Shown piece after piece: positions 44,910-53,901 of a stretch of 64,000 nt of DNA; position 1 is the stretch's first letter; every line of letters starts with the position of its first letter. The DNA is taken from contig NZ_JQMW01000011.1 of NCBI RefSeq assembly GCF_000744935.1, positions 248,001 through 312,000 of the forward strand, read 5' to 3'. This DNA is from Clostridium sp. KNHs214. GTDB lineage: Bacteria; Bacillota; Clostridia; Clostridiales; Clostridiaceae. The notes under the pieces are model-generated. The model had not been told where the DNA came from. It worked only from the letters and a program-made list of their open reading frames with translations, and ran no database searches. A program made the position numbers and the translations under genes.

Positions 44910-47453
44910 CTACATGTCTTTTTTTAGTAGTTCTTGAAATTTTTCTTCTGTTACTGGTGGACTATAATAATAACCTTGTATCTCATCACAAGAATTTTTT
45001 TTCATAAATTCAATTTGCTCTTCTGTTTCAACTCCTTCAGCTAATACTTTTAGTTTTAAGCTATGGGATAAGTTTATTATTGTTTTAGCCAAAGTTCCAT
45101 CTTCTTTTTCTGGGTAATCCTTCACAAATTCCCTGTCTATTTTTACTTTATCAAAATGGAATCTTCTCAAATAACTTAAAGATGAATATCCTGTTCCAAA
45201 GTCATCCATAGCCATTTTCACTCCTAATTCTCTAATAGATTTTAACTGTTTTTGTATATTGTTTATATTATCTATTAAGACTCCTTCTGTAATTTCTATC
45301 TCTAAACAATGGCCTGGTAAATTATACTTTTCTAAAATTTCCTTTATGGTTTTATACATATCTGATTTCTTAAACTGTATAGGTGATATATTAACTGCAA
45401 TGGTTATATCCCTATTATATTCTTTTCTCCATAGGCTTAGATTTTTACAAGACTCTTCTATAACCCATTTTCCTATAGGAATTATCATATCCGTATTTTC
45501 TGCTATAGGTATGAATTGATTAGGGTACACCATTCCCATTTCATGACTATTCCATCTAATAAGTGCTTCTGCACCAACTATTTTTTCATTTTTTAATTCA
45601 ACTTGTGGCTGGTAGTTTAAGTAGATCTCTCCTCTTTTTATAGCACTTCTAAGCAGATTTTCTATATTTATATCTTTTAAATATTTATCTCTAAGTCCTT
45701 GCTCATACATAACTACATTGTATTCTCCAATATCCTTAGCATAAGCTCTAGCTATATTAGCCTTTTCTACTAGCTCATCTATATTATTTGAATCCTTTGG
45801 ATAATTACTTATTCCTATATCTCCTTTTAAATATACAAATTGCTCTTCTATAGTAAAAGGTAATTTTAAAGAATTAGTTATTAATTTCGAAAACTGAAGA
45901 ATTATATCTTCATTATTTTCTTCCTTTATTAATATTAAAAATTCATCGCTACTCATCCTAGAAAGTATACATTCTTCTTTGCAGTTTTCTCTAATTCTTT
46001 CAGTAAATTGAAGCATTAAATTATCTATAGTATTTACACCTAAGCTATTTTTAATAGTATCATAATTACTTATAATTATAGATATTATGTATATATTTTT
46101 TCCATCTAATTTATTCGCATCTGAAAATCTACGATTAAATATCTTTTTCATTAAACTTGCATTAGGCAGAGATGTAATAGTATCATAATTTTTAAGCTTA
46201 TTTATACTTTCTTCCTTATTTTTTATGTCAGATAAATCCCTAAAAATTCCTATGTATCCACTAACTTTTTTGTAATCTCCTTTTACAGCTATTATAGTGA
46301 GTAACTTTGGATAAATTTTACCATTCTTTCGTTTGTCCCATATTTCACCTTGCCATCTTCCTTCGTTTATAATTGTTGCCCACATCTTTTTATAGAATTT
46401 CTTACTATGCTTTCCTGATTTAAAGTAGGATGTCTGAAGGCCAATCACCTCTTTATCATAATATCCTGTAATTTTACAAAAGGTTTTATTTACATATATT
46501 ATATTTGTATGTGCATCTGTAAAAATTATGGCTTCTCCTGAATTTTCAAGAATACTCATAACCAGTTTTAATCTTCTAACTGTCCTTTTTCTCTTATAAA
46601 TTATCACAGCACTTACGTATGATAACAATACTATTATTATTGTAAATATTATTATTATGCCTACTACACCTTTAAACCAACTTTCCTTTATTAAATTCAA
46701 TTTATTCTTTGGAAAATAGCATACTAACGTCCAGTTGTCTCGTACATTATCTCCGTAAACATAAATATTTTCTTCATTTATTCTAATTGGCTCAACATTT
46801 TCTATACAATATATGCCTTTATTATTTTCCACATTTCCTATCTTTTTATTATCCGGTATACTCACATAATTTCCTTGAGTAAATATTATTTTATCATGGC
46901 TTAGAAGTGCAAATGCAAAATCTCCATTATTTTTAATATATCCCTTTAATTTTTTCCAAAGATATTCAGATTCATATTCAAAAACTAATTGTCCCACCTT
47001 TTGCTTATTTTTATCTTCTACATCTATCTTAAATTCCATAAAAGCTTTATCTATGGCTAAATCTTCTTTCTTTTGAAAATAAGCCACCGTTTTCCCTTGT
47101 GAATCTATAAATTTTATGCTTCTATATATTTTTTTATTATTAGCATATCTTTCAAACATTTTTTGCATATTATTTATATTCTCACCATTAGAATTATTTA
47201 TATAATCGTTTACTTCGTTGGAGTCTTTTATTACTTTAAAATCAGTAACCACTGAATTAAGAGTATATTCTAAATCATATTTCAGTAATTGTACATCCTT
47301 TTGCTGCTTTATTTTTATTAGTTGCCTTTCATTTTTAATTTGCAATAAATAAACAGAGTATATAGTTATAACTAATATTAAAAATGAGGGTATCATTATT
47401 CTCAATAAATATTTTACTATGTTTTTTCGCCTTTTATATTGAAAAAGTTTCAT
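44910..47453 (-). CDS. Membrane-bound PAS-GGDEF-EAL c-di-GMP protein
   Basis: This 847-residue protein has membrane helices near 15-37 and 263-287 flanking an extracellular sensor of about 225 residues. A PAS domain (about 300-415, with GEAIIFTDAHTNIIYVNKTF and GYIGIFRDLSD), a GGDEF domain and a full EAL domain follow. The GGDEF signature is changed to SSDEF, so cyclase activity is probably lost. The EAL domain has AEALIRW, DDFGTGYSSLSYL and KIDREFV, as in active phosphodiesterases. It probably degrades c-di-GMP in response to an outside signal. A repeat touches its stop codon. Confidence 0.93.
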   Translation of the reverse strand: MKLFQYKRRKNIVKYLLRIMIPSFLILVITIYSVYLLQIKNERQLIKIKQQKDVQLLKYDLEYTLNSVVTDFKVIKDSNEVNDYINNSNGENINNMQKMFERYANNKKIYRSIKFIDSQGKTVAYFQKKEDLAIDKAFMEFKIDVEDKNKQKVGQLVFEYESEYLWKKLKGYIKNNGDFAFALLSHDKIIFTQGNYVSIPDNKKIGNVENNKGIYCIENVEPIRINEENIYVYGDNVRDNWTLVCYFPKNKLNLIKESWFKGVVGIIIIFTIIIVLLSYVSAVIIYKRKRTVRRLKLVMSILENSGEAIIFTDAHTNIIYVNKTFCKITGYYDKEVIGLQTSYFKSGKHSKKFYKKMWATIINEGRWQGEIWDKRKNGKIYPKLLTIIAVKGDYKKVSGYIGIFRDLSDIKNKEESINKLKNYDTITSLPNASLMKKIFNRRFSDANKLDGKNIYIISIIISNYDTIKNSLGVNTIDNLMLQFTERIRENCKEECILSRMSSDEFLILIKEENNEDIILQFSKLITNSLKLPFTIEEQFVYLKGDIGISNYPKDSNNIDELVEKANIARAYAKDIGEYNVVMYEQGLRDKYLKDINIENLLRSAIKRGEIYLNYQPQVELKNEKIVGAEALIRWNSHEMGMVYPNQFIPIAENTDMIIPIGKWVIEESCKNLSLWRKEYNRDITIAVNISPIQFKKSDMYKTIKEILEKYNLPGHCLEIEITEGVLIDNINNIQKQLKSIRELGVKMAMDDFGTGYSSLSYLRRFHFDKVKIDREFVKDYPEKEDGTLAKTIINLSHSLKLKVLAEGVETEEQIEFMKKNSCDEIQGYYYSPPVTEEKFQELLKKDM

Positions 47454-47693
47454 AATGGTATACCCCTTTCTTTCAATTTCCCCTTATAGCCAAACAACGT
47501 ATCTACACAATACCTCTTATACCATTATAAAACATACGTCAAAATATTACATACTTTTCATATGTTTTGTAGAAAATGAGATAGGTAGTAGATTAATTAA
47601 ATTTATCATTTTTAATATGATTATTATTCTAAAACTCCTATAATTATGATTTATTTCATTATAATCCCCCATATACTAATTCGTATATTATTA
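47454..47693. other. Spacer upstream of the EAL gene
   Basis: About 240 AT-rich bases without a gene; it should contain the promoter of the EAL-domain gene. No riboswitch-like c-di-GMP aptamer was recognised. Confidence 0.4.
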
Positions 47694-47734
47694 CAAAAAA
47701 TAAAGACTGCTGATACATAAATTCATCAGCAATC
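47694..47734 (-). terminator. Rho-independent terminator after mscL
   Basis: Ten-base stem GATTGCTGAT / ATCAGCAGTC (one wobble) with a ten-base loop, followed on the minus strand by TTTATTTTTTG. It lies 21 bases after the mscL stop. Confidence 0.8.
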
Positions 47735-47750
47735 TTCGACATTTTCCGGG

Positions 47751-47765
47751 AGGTGTCAGGCACCT
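47751..47765. repeat. Short palindrome AGGTGTCAGGCACCT
   Basis: A 15-base REP-like palindrome. The last bases and TGA stop of mscL lie inside it. Its complement recurs at 53211-53225 and a variant at 58386-58400. Confidence 0.7.
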
Positions 47766-48187
47766 ATTTCTGAAGTACAGTTTGGACACTTTGTTGCTTC
47801 TATATCTATTTCAGTGCAACAGTATGGGCATTTCTTAGTGGTTACAACAGGTGCCTCTTTTTTCTTAAATTTATCAAATTGACGTATAACTATAAATATT
47901 GAAAAGGCAATTATTAAGAAGTCAATTACATTGTTTAAAAATAATCCATAATTTATAGTGGCTGCTCCAGCTTTCTTAGCTTCTGCTAATGAGTTAAATT
48001 CTTGTCCACTTAAGTTTATGTATAAATTAGAAAAGTCCACTTTTCCTACTAAGCTTCCTATTATAGGCATTATTATGTCATTTACTAAGGATGAAACAAT
48101 TTTACCAAAAGCCCCTCCTATGATAACACCTACAGCTAAGTCTACTACATTCCCTTTTAAAGCAAATTTTTTAAATTCTTTTAACAT
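47756..48187 (-). CDS. mscL: Large-conductance mechanosensitive channel with zinc ribbon
   Basis: This 143-residue MscL has the signature [23 protein letters not shown] near 9-31, with two membrane helices (about 15-45 and 82-105). After them come a basic linker and a rubredoxin-like knuckle, CPYC and CPNC near residues 121-138. It opens under membrane tension to release solutes. The zinc ribbon is an added C-terminal extension compared with E. coli MscL. The TGA stop is supplied by a short repeated palindrome. It is monocistronic, with a terminator downstream. Confidence 0.95.
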   Translation of the reverse strand: MLKEFKKFALKGNVVDLAVGVIIGGAFGKIVSSLVNDIIMPIIGSLVGKVDFSNLYINLSGQEFNSLAEAKKAGAATINYGLFLNNVIDFLIIAFSIFIVIRQFDKFKKKEAPVVTTKKCPYCCTEIDIEATKCPNCTSEIGA

Positions 48188-48551
48188 GGCAATGGCTAAC
48201 CTTAATTAAGTTAGCATTCCCTCCCTTCATATTAAATTAAATAGAACTTGTTATTCAGAGTCAATATACCATCATACCTAACTTTTATAGATAATAGGAG
48301 TATTCAAGTACATATTCCTAGAATAAAAATTCATTTTTAAATGGACTTAATATATTCATTATTATTTAATTATAATTATTAATAACTTATTTGTAAAGAT
48401 TTAATTTAAATATATATTCTAAATATAATTTTAAAAACTTCTCTGAAATACATATTTGAGTTTTAATTATCAGTTGTAAAATTATGTTATAGATTTTACC
48501 CATTTATAAGATATATAATTAAAATATAATAATCATACGGAGGTATTGAAT
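48188..48551. other. Divergent promoter region of mscL and the aldolase gene
   Basis: About 360 AT-rich bases with no gene or repeat; presumed to carry promoters in both directions. No specific site was recognised. Confidence 0.4.
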
Positions 48552-49580
48552 ATGAAATTCATGGATTTACGAAGTGACACAGTTACAAACCCGACAGAAG
48601 AAATGAGAAAAGCTATGTTTTCTGCTGAAGTAGGAGACGATGTTTACGGTGACGACCCTACTGTAAAAGAACTAGAGGCATATGCTGCAAAACTTGTGGG
48701 AAAAGAAGCCGCTCTATTTGTTCCCAGTGGTACTTTTGGAAATCAGCTATGTCTTTTCACACACTGCAATAGAGGAGATGAAGTCATTTTAGGGGATGAC
48801 TGCCACATAATAATGCATGAAGTGGGAGCTGCTTCTGTTATTGCTGGAGTCCAACTTAGAACAATTAATACCCATAAAGGCATGATGAATACTGAAGAAA
48901 TTCAAAGAAAAATTAGAACTGCTGAGGAAGACATACACTATCCTGGTACAAGCTTAATATGTATTGAAAATGCCTATTCTAATGGTATTGTTCCACCTGT
49001 TACTTATATGGAAGAGGTTTTTTCCATAGCTAAAAAAAATAATTTAAGGGTTCATTTAGATGGTGCTAGACTTTTCAATGCTGCAACTTATTTAAAGGTT
49101 GACCCTAAAGAATTAACTAAATACTGCGATTCAGTGATGTTCTGCCTTTCAAAGGGTCTTTGTGCTCCTGTGGGCTCCATAGTAGCTGGAGATAAGGATT
49201 TTATAGATAGAGCTAAGAAAAAGAGAAAATTAATGGGTGGAGGATTAAGACAAAGTGGAATTCTTGCAGCTGCTGGATTGTTAGCTTTAAAAGACATGAC
49301 TAAAAGATTATCAGATGACCACAAAAATGCTTTAATTTTAGCAGATGAACTTTCTAAAATACCTGGATTTAAAGTTTTCAAAGATGATGTTCAAATAAAT
49401 ATGGTTTTCTTCAGCATGGAGGACAGCAGCGTATCTGGGGAAAAACTAAAAGATGAACTGTTAAAGAAAGGTATAAAGATAAATCCTCCTGAAAATGGCC
49501 TTATGAGGTTTGTAACTCACTACTGGATTAAGGAAGAAGACGTTTATTATATTGTGAAATGCATAAGGGAACTTTTGTAA
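48552..49580 (+). CDS. ltaE: Low-specificity L-threonine aldolase
   Basis: This 342-residue PLP enzyme has MDLRSDTVTNPTEEMR at the start, GDDVYGDDPTV near 28, LFVPSGTFGNQ, HLDGARLFNA near 172 and the PLP lysine in CLSKGLCAPVGS near 197. It splits threonine into glycine and acetaldehyde. A TTG at 48546 lies in frame, but the ATG at 48552 is eight bases after GGAGG and is chosen. It is probably monocistronic; a family A repeat lies between its stop and its terminator. Confidence 0.94.
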   Translation: MKFMDLRSDTVTNPTEEMRKAMFSAEVGDDVYGDDPTVKELEAYAAKLVGKEAALFVPSGTFGNQLCLFTHCNRGDEVILGDDCHIIMHEVGAASVIAGVQLRTINTHKGMMNTEEIQRKIRTAEEDIHYPGTSLICIENAYSNGIVPPVTYMEEVFSIAKKNNLRVHLDGARLFNAATYLKVDPKELTKYCDSVMFCLSKGLCAPVGSIVAGDKDFIDRAKKKRKLMGGGLRQSGILAAAGLLALKDMTKRLSDDHKNALILADELSKIPGFKVFKDDVQINMVFFSMEDSSVSGEKLKDELLKKGIKINPPENGLMRFVTHYWIKEEDVYYIVKCIRELL

Positions 49581-49604
49581 TTAATACGTAAAATTTAGTT
49601 ATAT

Positions 49605-49770
49605 GATTAACCCACAAAAAGCATTACACTACTTGAATTATGAAACTTTTCTGGAATGACCTGCATAAGAAGCGAAGGGACTATTTAAATTTATTGTTCC
49701 CAGCTCTTATGCAAGTCCTGGAGGAAAAATTTCATAATTCCACCACATTGTACCTTATTGTGGATTAATC
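49605..49770. repeat. Family A palindromic repeat, full copy without insert
   Basis: 166 bases from GATTAACCCACAA to TTGTGGATTAATC with the usual GCATAAGAAGC and TCTTATGCA arms. It starts 24 bases after the ltaE stop. Confidence 0.85.
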
Positions 49771-49821
49771 AGTTATATATACATCAACTAAACTATTTTT
49801 CATAAAATTGCTTGTTTATAT

Positions 49822-49870
49822 AAAACTAGAGTTTTTACTTTTTAAAAGTATTGCTCTAGTTTTATTTTTG
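49822..49870 (+). terminator. Terminator after ltaE
   Basis: Ten-base stem AAAACTAGAG / CTCTAGTTTT with a 22-base loop, followed by ATTTTTG. The family A repeat lies between it and the gene. Confidence 0.75.
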
Positions 49871-50200
49871 TCATTGTAATTAATTCTTTAATTTTCTGCT
49901 TATTTAATTGCTTAGTTTTTTAATTTTTTACTTATCATTTTAATTTTTTACTTAACTTTTGAATTTTTCCGCTTAATTTTTAAACTTTTTTTCTTAATTA
50001 CTTAATTTGAAGTCCATATTCAACCAGTTACTTATTTTTCTAGTTAAATAATAAATTAGCTCTTTAATTATAAGCTTTGGATTTATGAATATTTTTGTAT
50101 GCAATTACTAAAAATAATAAAGTAATTACAATGCTTTTCCCAAATACATAAATCTATTATAAAAATTAAATTATAATTAATGAACATAATACGTTAGAAA
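49871..50200. other. Low-complexity T-rich spacer
   Basis: Degenerate runs of TTTAATTTTT and CTTAATTTTT repeated several times between 49880 and 50010, then AT-rich DNA. No gene is seen; the last part must hold the promoter of the next gene. Confidence 0.4.
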
Positions 50201-50246
50201 GGAGATTTGAGAAAATATATTCTTATATTTCTCACTAAAAATAAAT

Positions 50247-51797
50247 ATGAATGAGAAAAATACCAAATCCTATTGGATAGATTCCACAGAGGACACAAAC
50301 TTTCCTTCACTAGATAGAGATATTCATGTAGATGTAGCAATTGTAGGTGCAGGTATAAGTGGAATAACCTGTGCCTATCTTTTAAAGCAGGAAGGTGTAA
50401 AACTTGCTCTAATAGATAGCGATAAGATAGCAAAATCTACTTCTGGGCACACCACTGCTAAATTAACGTCTCAGCATGACCTTATATATTCTAAGTTAAT
50501 AAATTCTCTTGGAAATACTATAGCTAAGGAATATGCTGATGCTAACGAAAAAGCCATAGAACTTGTAAATAAACTCTCTAGGAATTTAAAAATAGATTGT
50601 GATCTTGAGAAGTTACCTGCTTATGTGTACACTGAAGATAAAAATTACATACATAAAATAGAAGATGAGGTAGGCGCTGCTGTAAATTTAGGACTGAAAG
50701 CTAGCTATGTAAATGAAATTCCTCTTAACTTACCTATAAAAGCAGGCATTTGCTTTGAAGACCAGTACCAATTTCATCCTAGAAAGTATTTATTGGGTTT
50801 GTCAAAAGAAATATCTAGTGGCAACTCCACTAACGATTGTAGTATATTTGAAAACACTGCCATAGTAGATGTTGAATATGGAAATCCTTGTGTTCTAACC
50901 TCAAAAGAAGGGAAAAAAATTACTTGTTCAAAAGTAATTCTATGTTCACATTTTCCATTTTACGATGGTTTTGGATTATATTTCGCTAGATTGAAGCCTG
51001 AAAGATCTTACATAGTATGTGCAAAATCTAAAGATAAGTTTCCCACTGGAATGTTTATAAATGCCGAAACCCCCACTCGTTCCCTTAGACGCCAAAAACA
51101 TAATGACGGTGAGTTAATTCTTATAGCAGGAGAAAATCACAGAACAGCTCATGGAGAAAATACTATAAACCACTTTGAAAGATTAAAGGAATTCGGAAAC
51201 TCCTTATTCCAAATAGAAGATTTTCCTTATAGTTGGTCCGCACAAGATTATACAACTCTTGATTATATACCTTATGTGGGAAATTTAACCTCTTCGAAAA
51301 AAAACATATATGTAGCCGCAGGTTTTAGAAAATGGGGCATGACCAACGGCACAGCTTCCGCTATGATTATAAGAGACTTGATAATAAACGGTAAGAGTCC
51401 ATGGCAGAATGCATATAGTCCTTCACGGACTAATTTTACAGCCTCCGCGAAAAACTTCATAACTGTAAACTCCGATACAGCAAAACATCTTGTTAAAGGG
51501 AAGCTAACTGCAGGTGAAAAGGACGCTCATGTCTCTATAGGTGAAGGTACGGTAGTCGAAATAGACGGCAAAAAGTATGGTGTTTATAGAGATTCCACTG
51601 AAAATCTTCATATAGTTGATACTACTTGTACACATATGGGATGTGATTTAAACTGGAATGCAGCAGAAAAATCCTGGGATTGTCCTTGCCACGGTTCAAG
51701 ATTTTCCTACGAAGGACACGTAATTGAAGGTCCTGCCACAAGAGATTTAAACCACTACAAGGAGTCTCCTAATAAAATATCCCCCAATATACTCTAA
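50247..51797 (+). CDS. FAD-dependent oxidoreductase with C-terminal Rieske domain
   Basis: This 516-residue protein has a DAO-type FAD domain with VAIVGAGISGITCAYLL (about 30-46) and TSGHTTAKLTSQHD. From about 425 a Rieske [2Fe-2S] domain follows with CTHMGC and CPCHGS. The fused form is found in many Firmicutes and probably moves electrons between an amine-like substrate and the cluster; the substrate is unknown. The GGAG site lies 36 bases upstream of the ATG, with a small hairpin in between, so start control may be unusual. It is the only gene on its transcript. Confidence 0.9.
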   Translation: MNEKNTKSYWIDSTEDTNFPSLDRDIHVDVAIVGAGISGITCAYLLKQEGVKLALIDSDKIAKSTSGHTTAKLTSQHDLIYSKLINSLGNTIAKEYADANEKAIELVNKLSRNLKIDCDLEKLPAYVYTEDKNYIHKIEDEVGAAVNLGLKASYVNEIPLNLPIKAGICFEDQYQFHPRKYLLGLSKEISSGNSTNDCSIFENTAIVDVEYGNPCVLTSKEGKKITCSKVILCSHFPFYDGFGLYFARLKPERSYIVCAKSKDKFPTGMFINAETPTRSLRRQKHNDGELILIAGENHRTAHGENTINHFERLKEFGNSLFQIEDFPYSWSAQDYTTLDYIPYVGNLTSSKKNIYVAAGFRKWGMTNGTASAMIIRDLIINGKSPWQNAYSPSRTNFTASAKNFITVNSDTAKHLVKGKLTAGEKDAHVSIGEGTVVEIDGKKYGVYRDSTENLHIVDTTCTHMGCDLNWNAAEKSWDCPCHGSRFSYEGHVIEGPATRDLNHYKESPNKISPNIL

Positions 51798-52538
51798 GAA
51801 TAAATTGCGACGCAATTTATGGCTTAAGTGTGCTAGTTAGCCAGTGGGCTAGAGGGCTAGTAAAGGATAATTTTTCTTCATTGCATTATGAAAATTTTAC
51901 AATTTTAAAAGGAGCTGTCGTACTAAGAATAAATCCTACTATATATTGTGCTAAATTTAAACTTGCAAAACAATATATTGTATGTGAATTCTTTAATGCA
52001 ACAGCCTCTTTTTGGCTTAACTTAAATCTTTTATTAGCGATAGCCAGCGAAAATACTAAAACTAAAATTTATACAACCCTATGCCTCACGGCAAAATGAA
52101 TTAAATTTTAGCCATTATCTTATTTTGATAAGTATCATATAATTTTTAGAAAGGCTACGCCTAAAAAATATTATGAGCGCTTTCCTATTTATAAATTAAA
52201 GATTTTCCATAGCGAAGCGGAGGAAAATCCTCCTTTAGTAGGCTGTTCTCTCCCCGTGACGATATACGCATGACCTGAAAAATCTGCTTTTAAGGGAACA
52301 ATAAATATATTTTTTTAGACTATTGAGCTAGCTTTAGAAATTCTTTGTTTTCAAATTTGAATACCCGTTAAGAAGCTTTCATTGCCTGAATGAGGAACGA
52401 GTGAGTTTGAAAGCTTTAGGGTATTCAAATTTGAAAACATTAGAATTTCTTAGCGTACTGCGAACAGTCTAAAAAAATATATTTATTGTGGACTTAAAAG
52501 CAGATTTTTCCTACGCCACTTACGTCACAATTTTCTTA
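51798..52538. repeat. Composite repeat iii (E parts, F copy 2, D copy 3)
   Basis: This fills the gap between two convergent genes. A degraded end (TAAGAATAAATTGCGACG) overlaps the stop of the oxidoreductase gene. F copy 2 is at 51911-52007, an inverted E part at about 52080-52250, and D at 52263-52538, which ends 14 bases before the stop of the next gene. Short frames inside it are not genes. Confidence 0.75.
51911..52007. repeat. Family F palindromic repeat, copy 2
   Basis: Begins GGAGCTGTCGTACTAAG, has CTATATATTGT and CAATATATTGTATG arms, and ends GCAACAGCCTC. Part of composite iii. Confidence 0.8.
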
Positions 52539-52552
52539 CAAAATGTCATTTA

Positions 52553-53041
52553 TTAAACTATTTTATGAGAAGCATAGTGTTCCTCTGCATCTTTTTGTTT
52601 TTCCTCTAAGTAATTACATATATCCTTAAAGTCTTGAATCCACTTAATCTTGGCAAGTTCTCTTAAATCTAAAACTATGCCTGTGCTTTTTTGTTTTATA
52701 CATTCCATATTATATATTGGTGTTTCCACAAAACCTTTTTTATAATTATATACACAAGGTACAAAGTTATCCCAGTTATTTTCAAAATATTTAGTTTTAG
52801 CAAAACATAATCTATATATATGAAAAATCATTCCCAAAGCTGAACTCTTTTTTGCAAATCTGTGACTAAAATATTCCTGATCCGGGTATTTTTCCTGAAG
52901 TCTTACCCAGTAAAGTCTTTCATTTGGATGAAGATTGTATTTATCTAGTATTTTGCACTTTTCATGGCCTAGCTCTTCTCTCATTATTTTTTCTCTTTGC
53001 TGTGCCTCTAAACCTTTTAAAGTATCATTGTCCATAAACAT
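52553..53041 (-). CDS. Protein of unknown function
   Basis: I do not recognise this 162-residue soluble protein. It starts MFMDNDTLKGLEAQQREKI, has ERLYWVRLQEKYPDQEYFSHRFAK near 43-66 and a Cys-containing middle (KTKYFENNWDNFVPCVYN). It ends with charged helices (EKQKDAEEHYASHK). No membrane segment is seen. The frame opens at 53056, but the ATG at 53041 has GGAGG eight bases upstream. It stands alone and converges on the oxidoreductase gene. Confidence 0.7.
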   Translation of the reverse strand: MFMDNDTLKGLEAQQREKIMREELGHEKCKILDKYNLHPNERLYWVRLQEKYPDQEYFSHRFAKKSSALGMIFHIYRLCFAKTKYFENNWDNFVPCVYNYKKGFVETPIYNMECIKQKSTGIVLDLRELAKIKWIQDFKDICNYLEEKQKDAEEHYASHKIV

Positions 53042-53210
53042 ACTTCTAACCTCCAAATCTTATATATATTATACTTCATCTTATATTCTATTCTCCAACC
53101 ATCCACAATTCCAATATGGATTATTTATAAACAATATTTTATCTATAGATTATCTCAATTTCATAAATTTCTAATATATCAAACTTCGACTATATTCCCT
53201 ATATATCGGT

Positions 53211-53225
53211 AGGTGCCTGACACCT
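53211..53225. repeat. Short palindrome AGGTGCCTGACACCT
   Basis: Reverse complement of the palindrome at 47751. It is preceded by CGGT, as is the variant at 58386. It lies in the spacer between two divergent genes. Confidence 0.7.
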
Positions 53226-53294
53226 GAATATTTTCTTTCATTAATTCAAATACTATTATAGAAAAATAATTTAATTTGAAGGGAGTTTTATAGA

Positions 53295-53552
53295 ATGACC
53301 GTTGTAAATAAATTAGCTCAAACTTTAGAAATGATTAAGGCATCAGAATCCAGCTGCAAAACTTTTTCTATGGATACAGATGATCCTCAAGCAAAGAAAT
53401 TATTTAATCAAGTGGCTGAAAACTTAAAGATGTGTGAAGGTATGCTTCAAAGTAGAGTTAACTACATTATGAGTGAAGAACCTCAATATCAACCTCAAGA
53501 ACAACAAAAGCAAATTGACCAACAAATACAAGCTGAAAATCAACAACAGTAA
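53295..53552 (+). CDS. DUF1657 protein, sporulation-associated
   Basis: This 85-residue protein has MTVVNKLAQTLEMIKASESSCKTFSM and LFNQVAENLKMCEGMLQSRVNYI, the DUF1657 pattern, and a Gln-rich tail. Such proteins are usually encoded beside spoVA and yetF genes and are spore proteins; the function is unknown. AAGGGAG lies nine bases before the ATG. Here it stands alone, about 9.4 kb from the yetF gene. Confidence 0.9.
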   Translation: MTVVNKLAQTLEMIKASESSCKTFSMDTDDPQAKKLFNQVAENLKMCEGMLQSRVNYIMSEEPQYQPQEQQKQIDQQIQAENQQQ

Positions 53553-53707
53553 ATATAAATTAATAAGCACCTTATGGCTTAATTATGCTAGTCTGCCACT
53601 CAGCTAAAATTTAGTATATTCCTCCATAAGACACTGGTTTTATATGTCTTAACTATAGTGTTTAGTTAGCTATGGTCATAAAAGATTTAAAGTGAACTAA
53701 AATAAAT
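53553..53707. other. Short spacer with repeat remnants
   Basis: Contains TTATGGCTTAATTATGCTAG, similar to bases just after 51820 in composite iii, then AT-rich DNA. No gene is seen. Confidence 0.4.
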
Positions 53708-53802
53708 GGCTGTCGCATTAAGGAATTCACTACAATATATTGTTTTACAAGTTTAAAGTTGACACAATATACCGTAGAATTTATTCTTAGTGCAACAGCC
53801 CC
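53708..53802. repeat. Family F palindromic repeat, copy 3
   Basis: Begins GGCTGTCGCATTAAGG, has TACAATATATTGT and ends GTGCAACAGCCCC. It lies between convergent genes and runs opposite to copy 2. Confidence 0.8.
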
Positions 53803-53901
53803 TTTATTTTTTACCTCTGTCTTAAATGGATGTTGAAAATTAATATGAAATTACTATTCAAAGGTAGAATGATACACCAAGCATTAGAAAGACTCAATTC
53901 C

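Noticed and set aside
47454-47693. c-di-GMP riboswitch before the EAL gene
   Set aside because: No GEMM-type conserved blocks could be recognised in the spacer.
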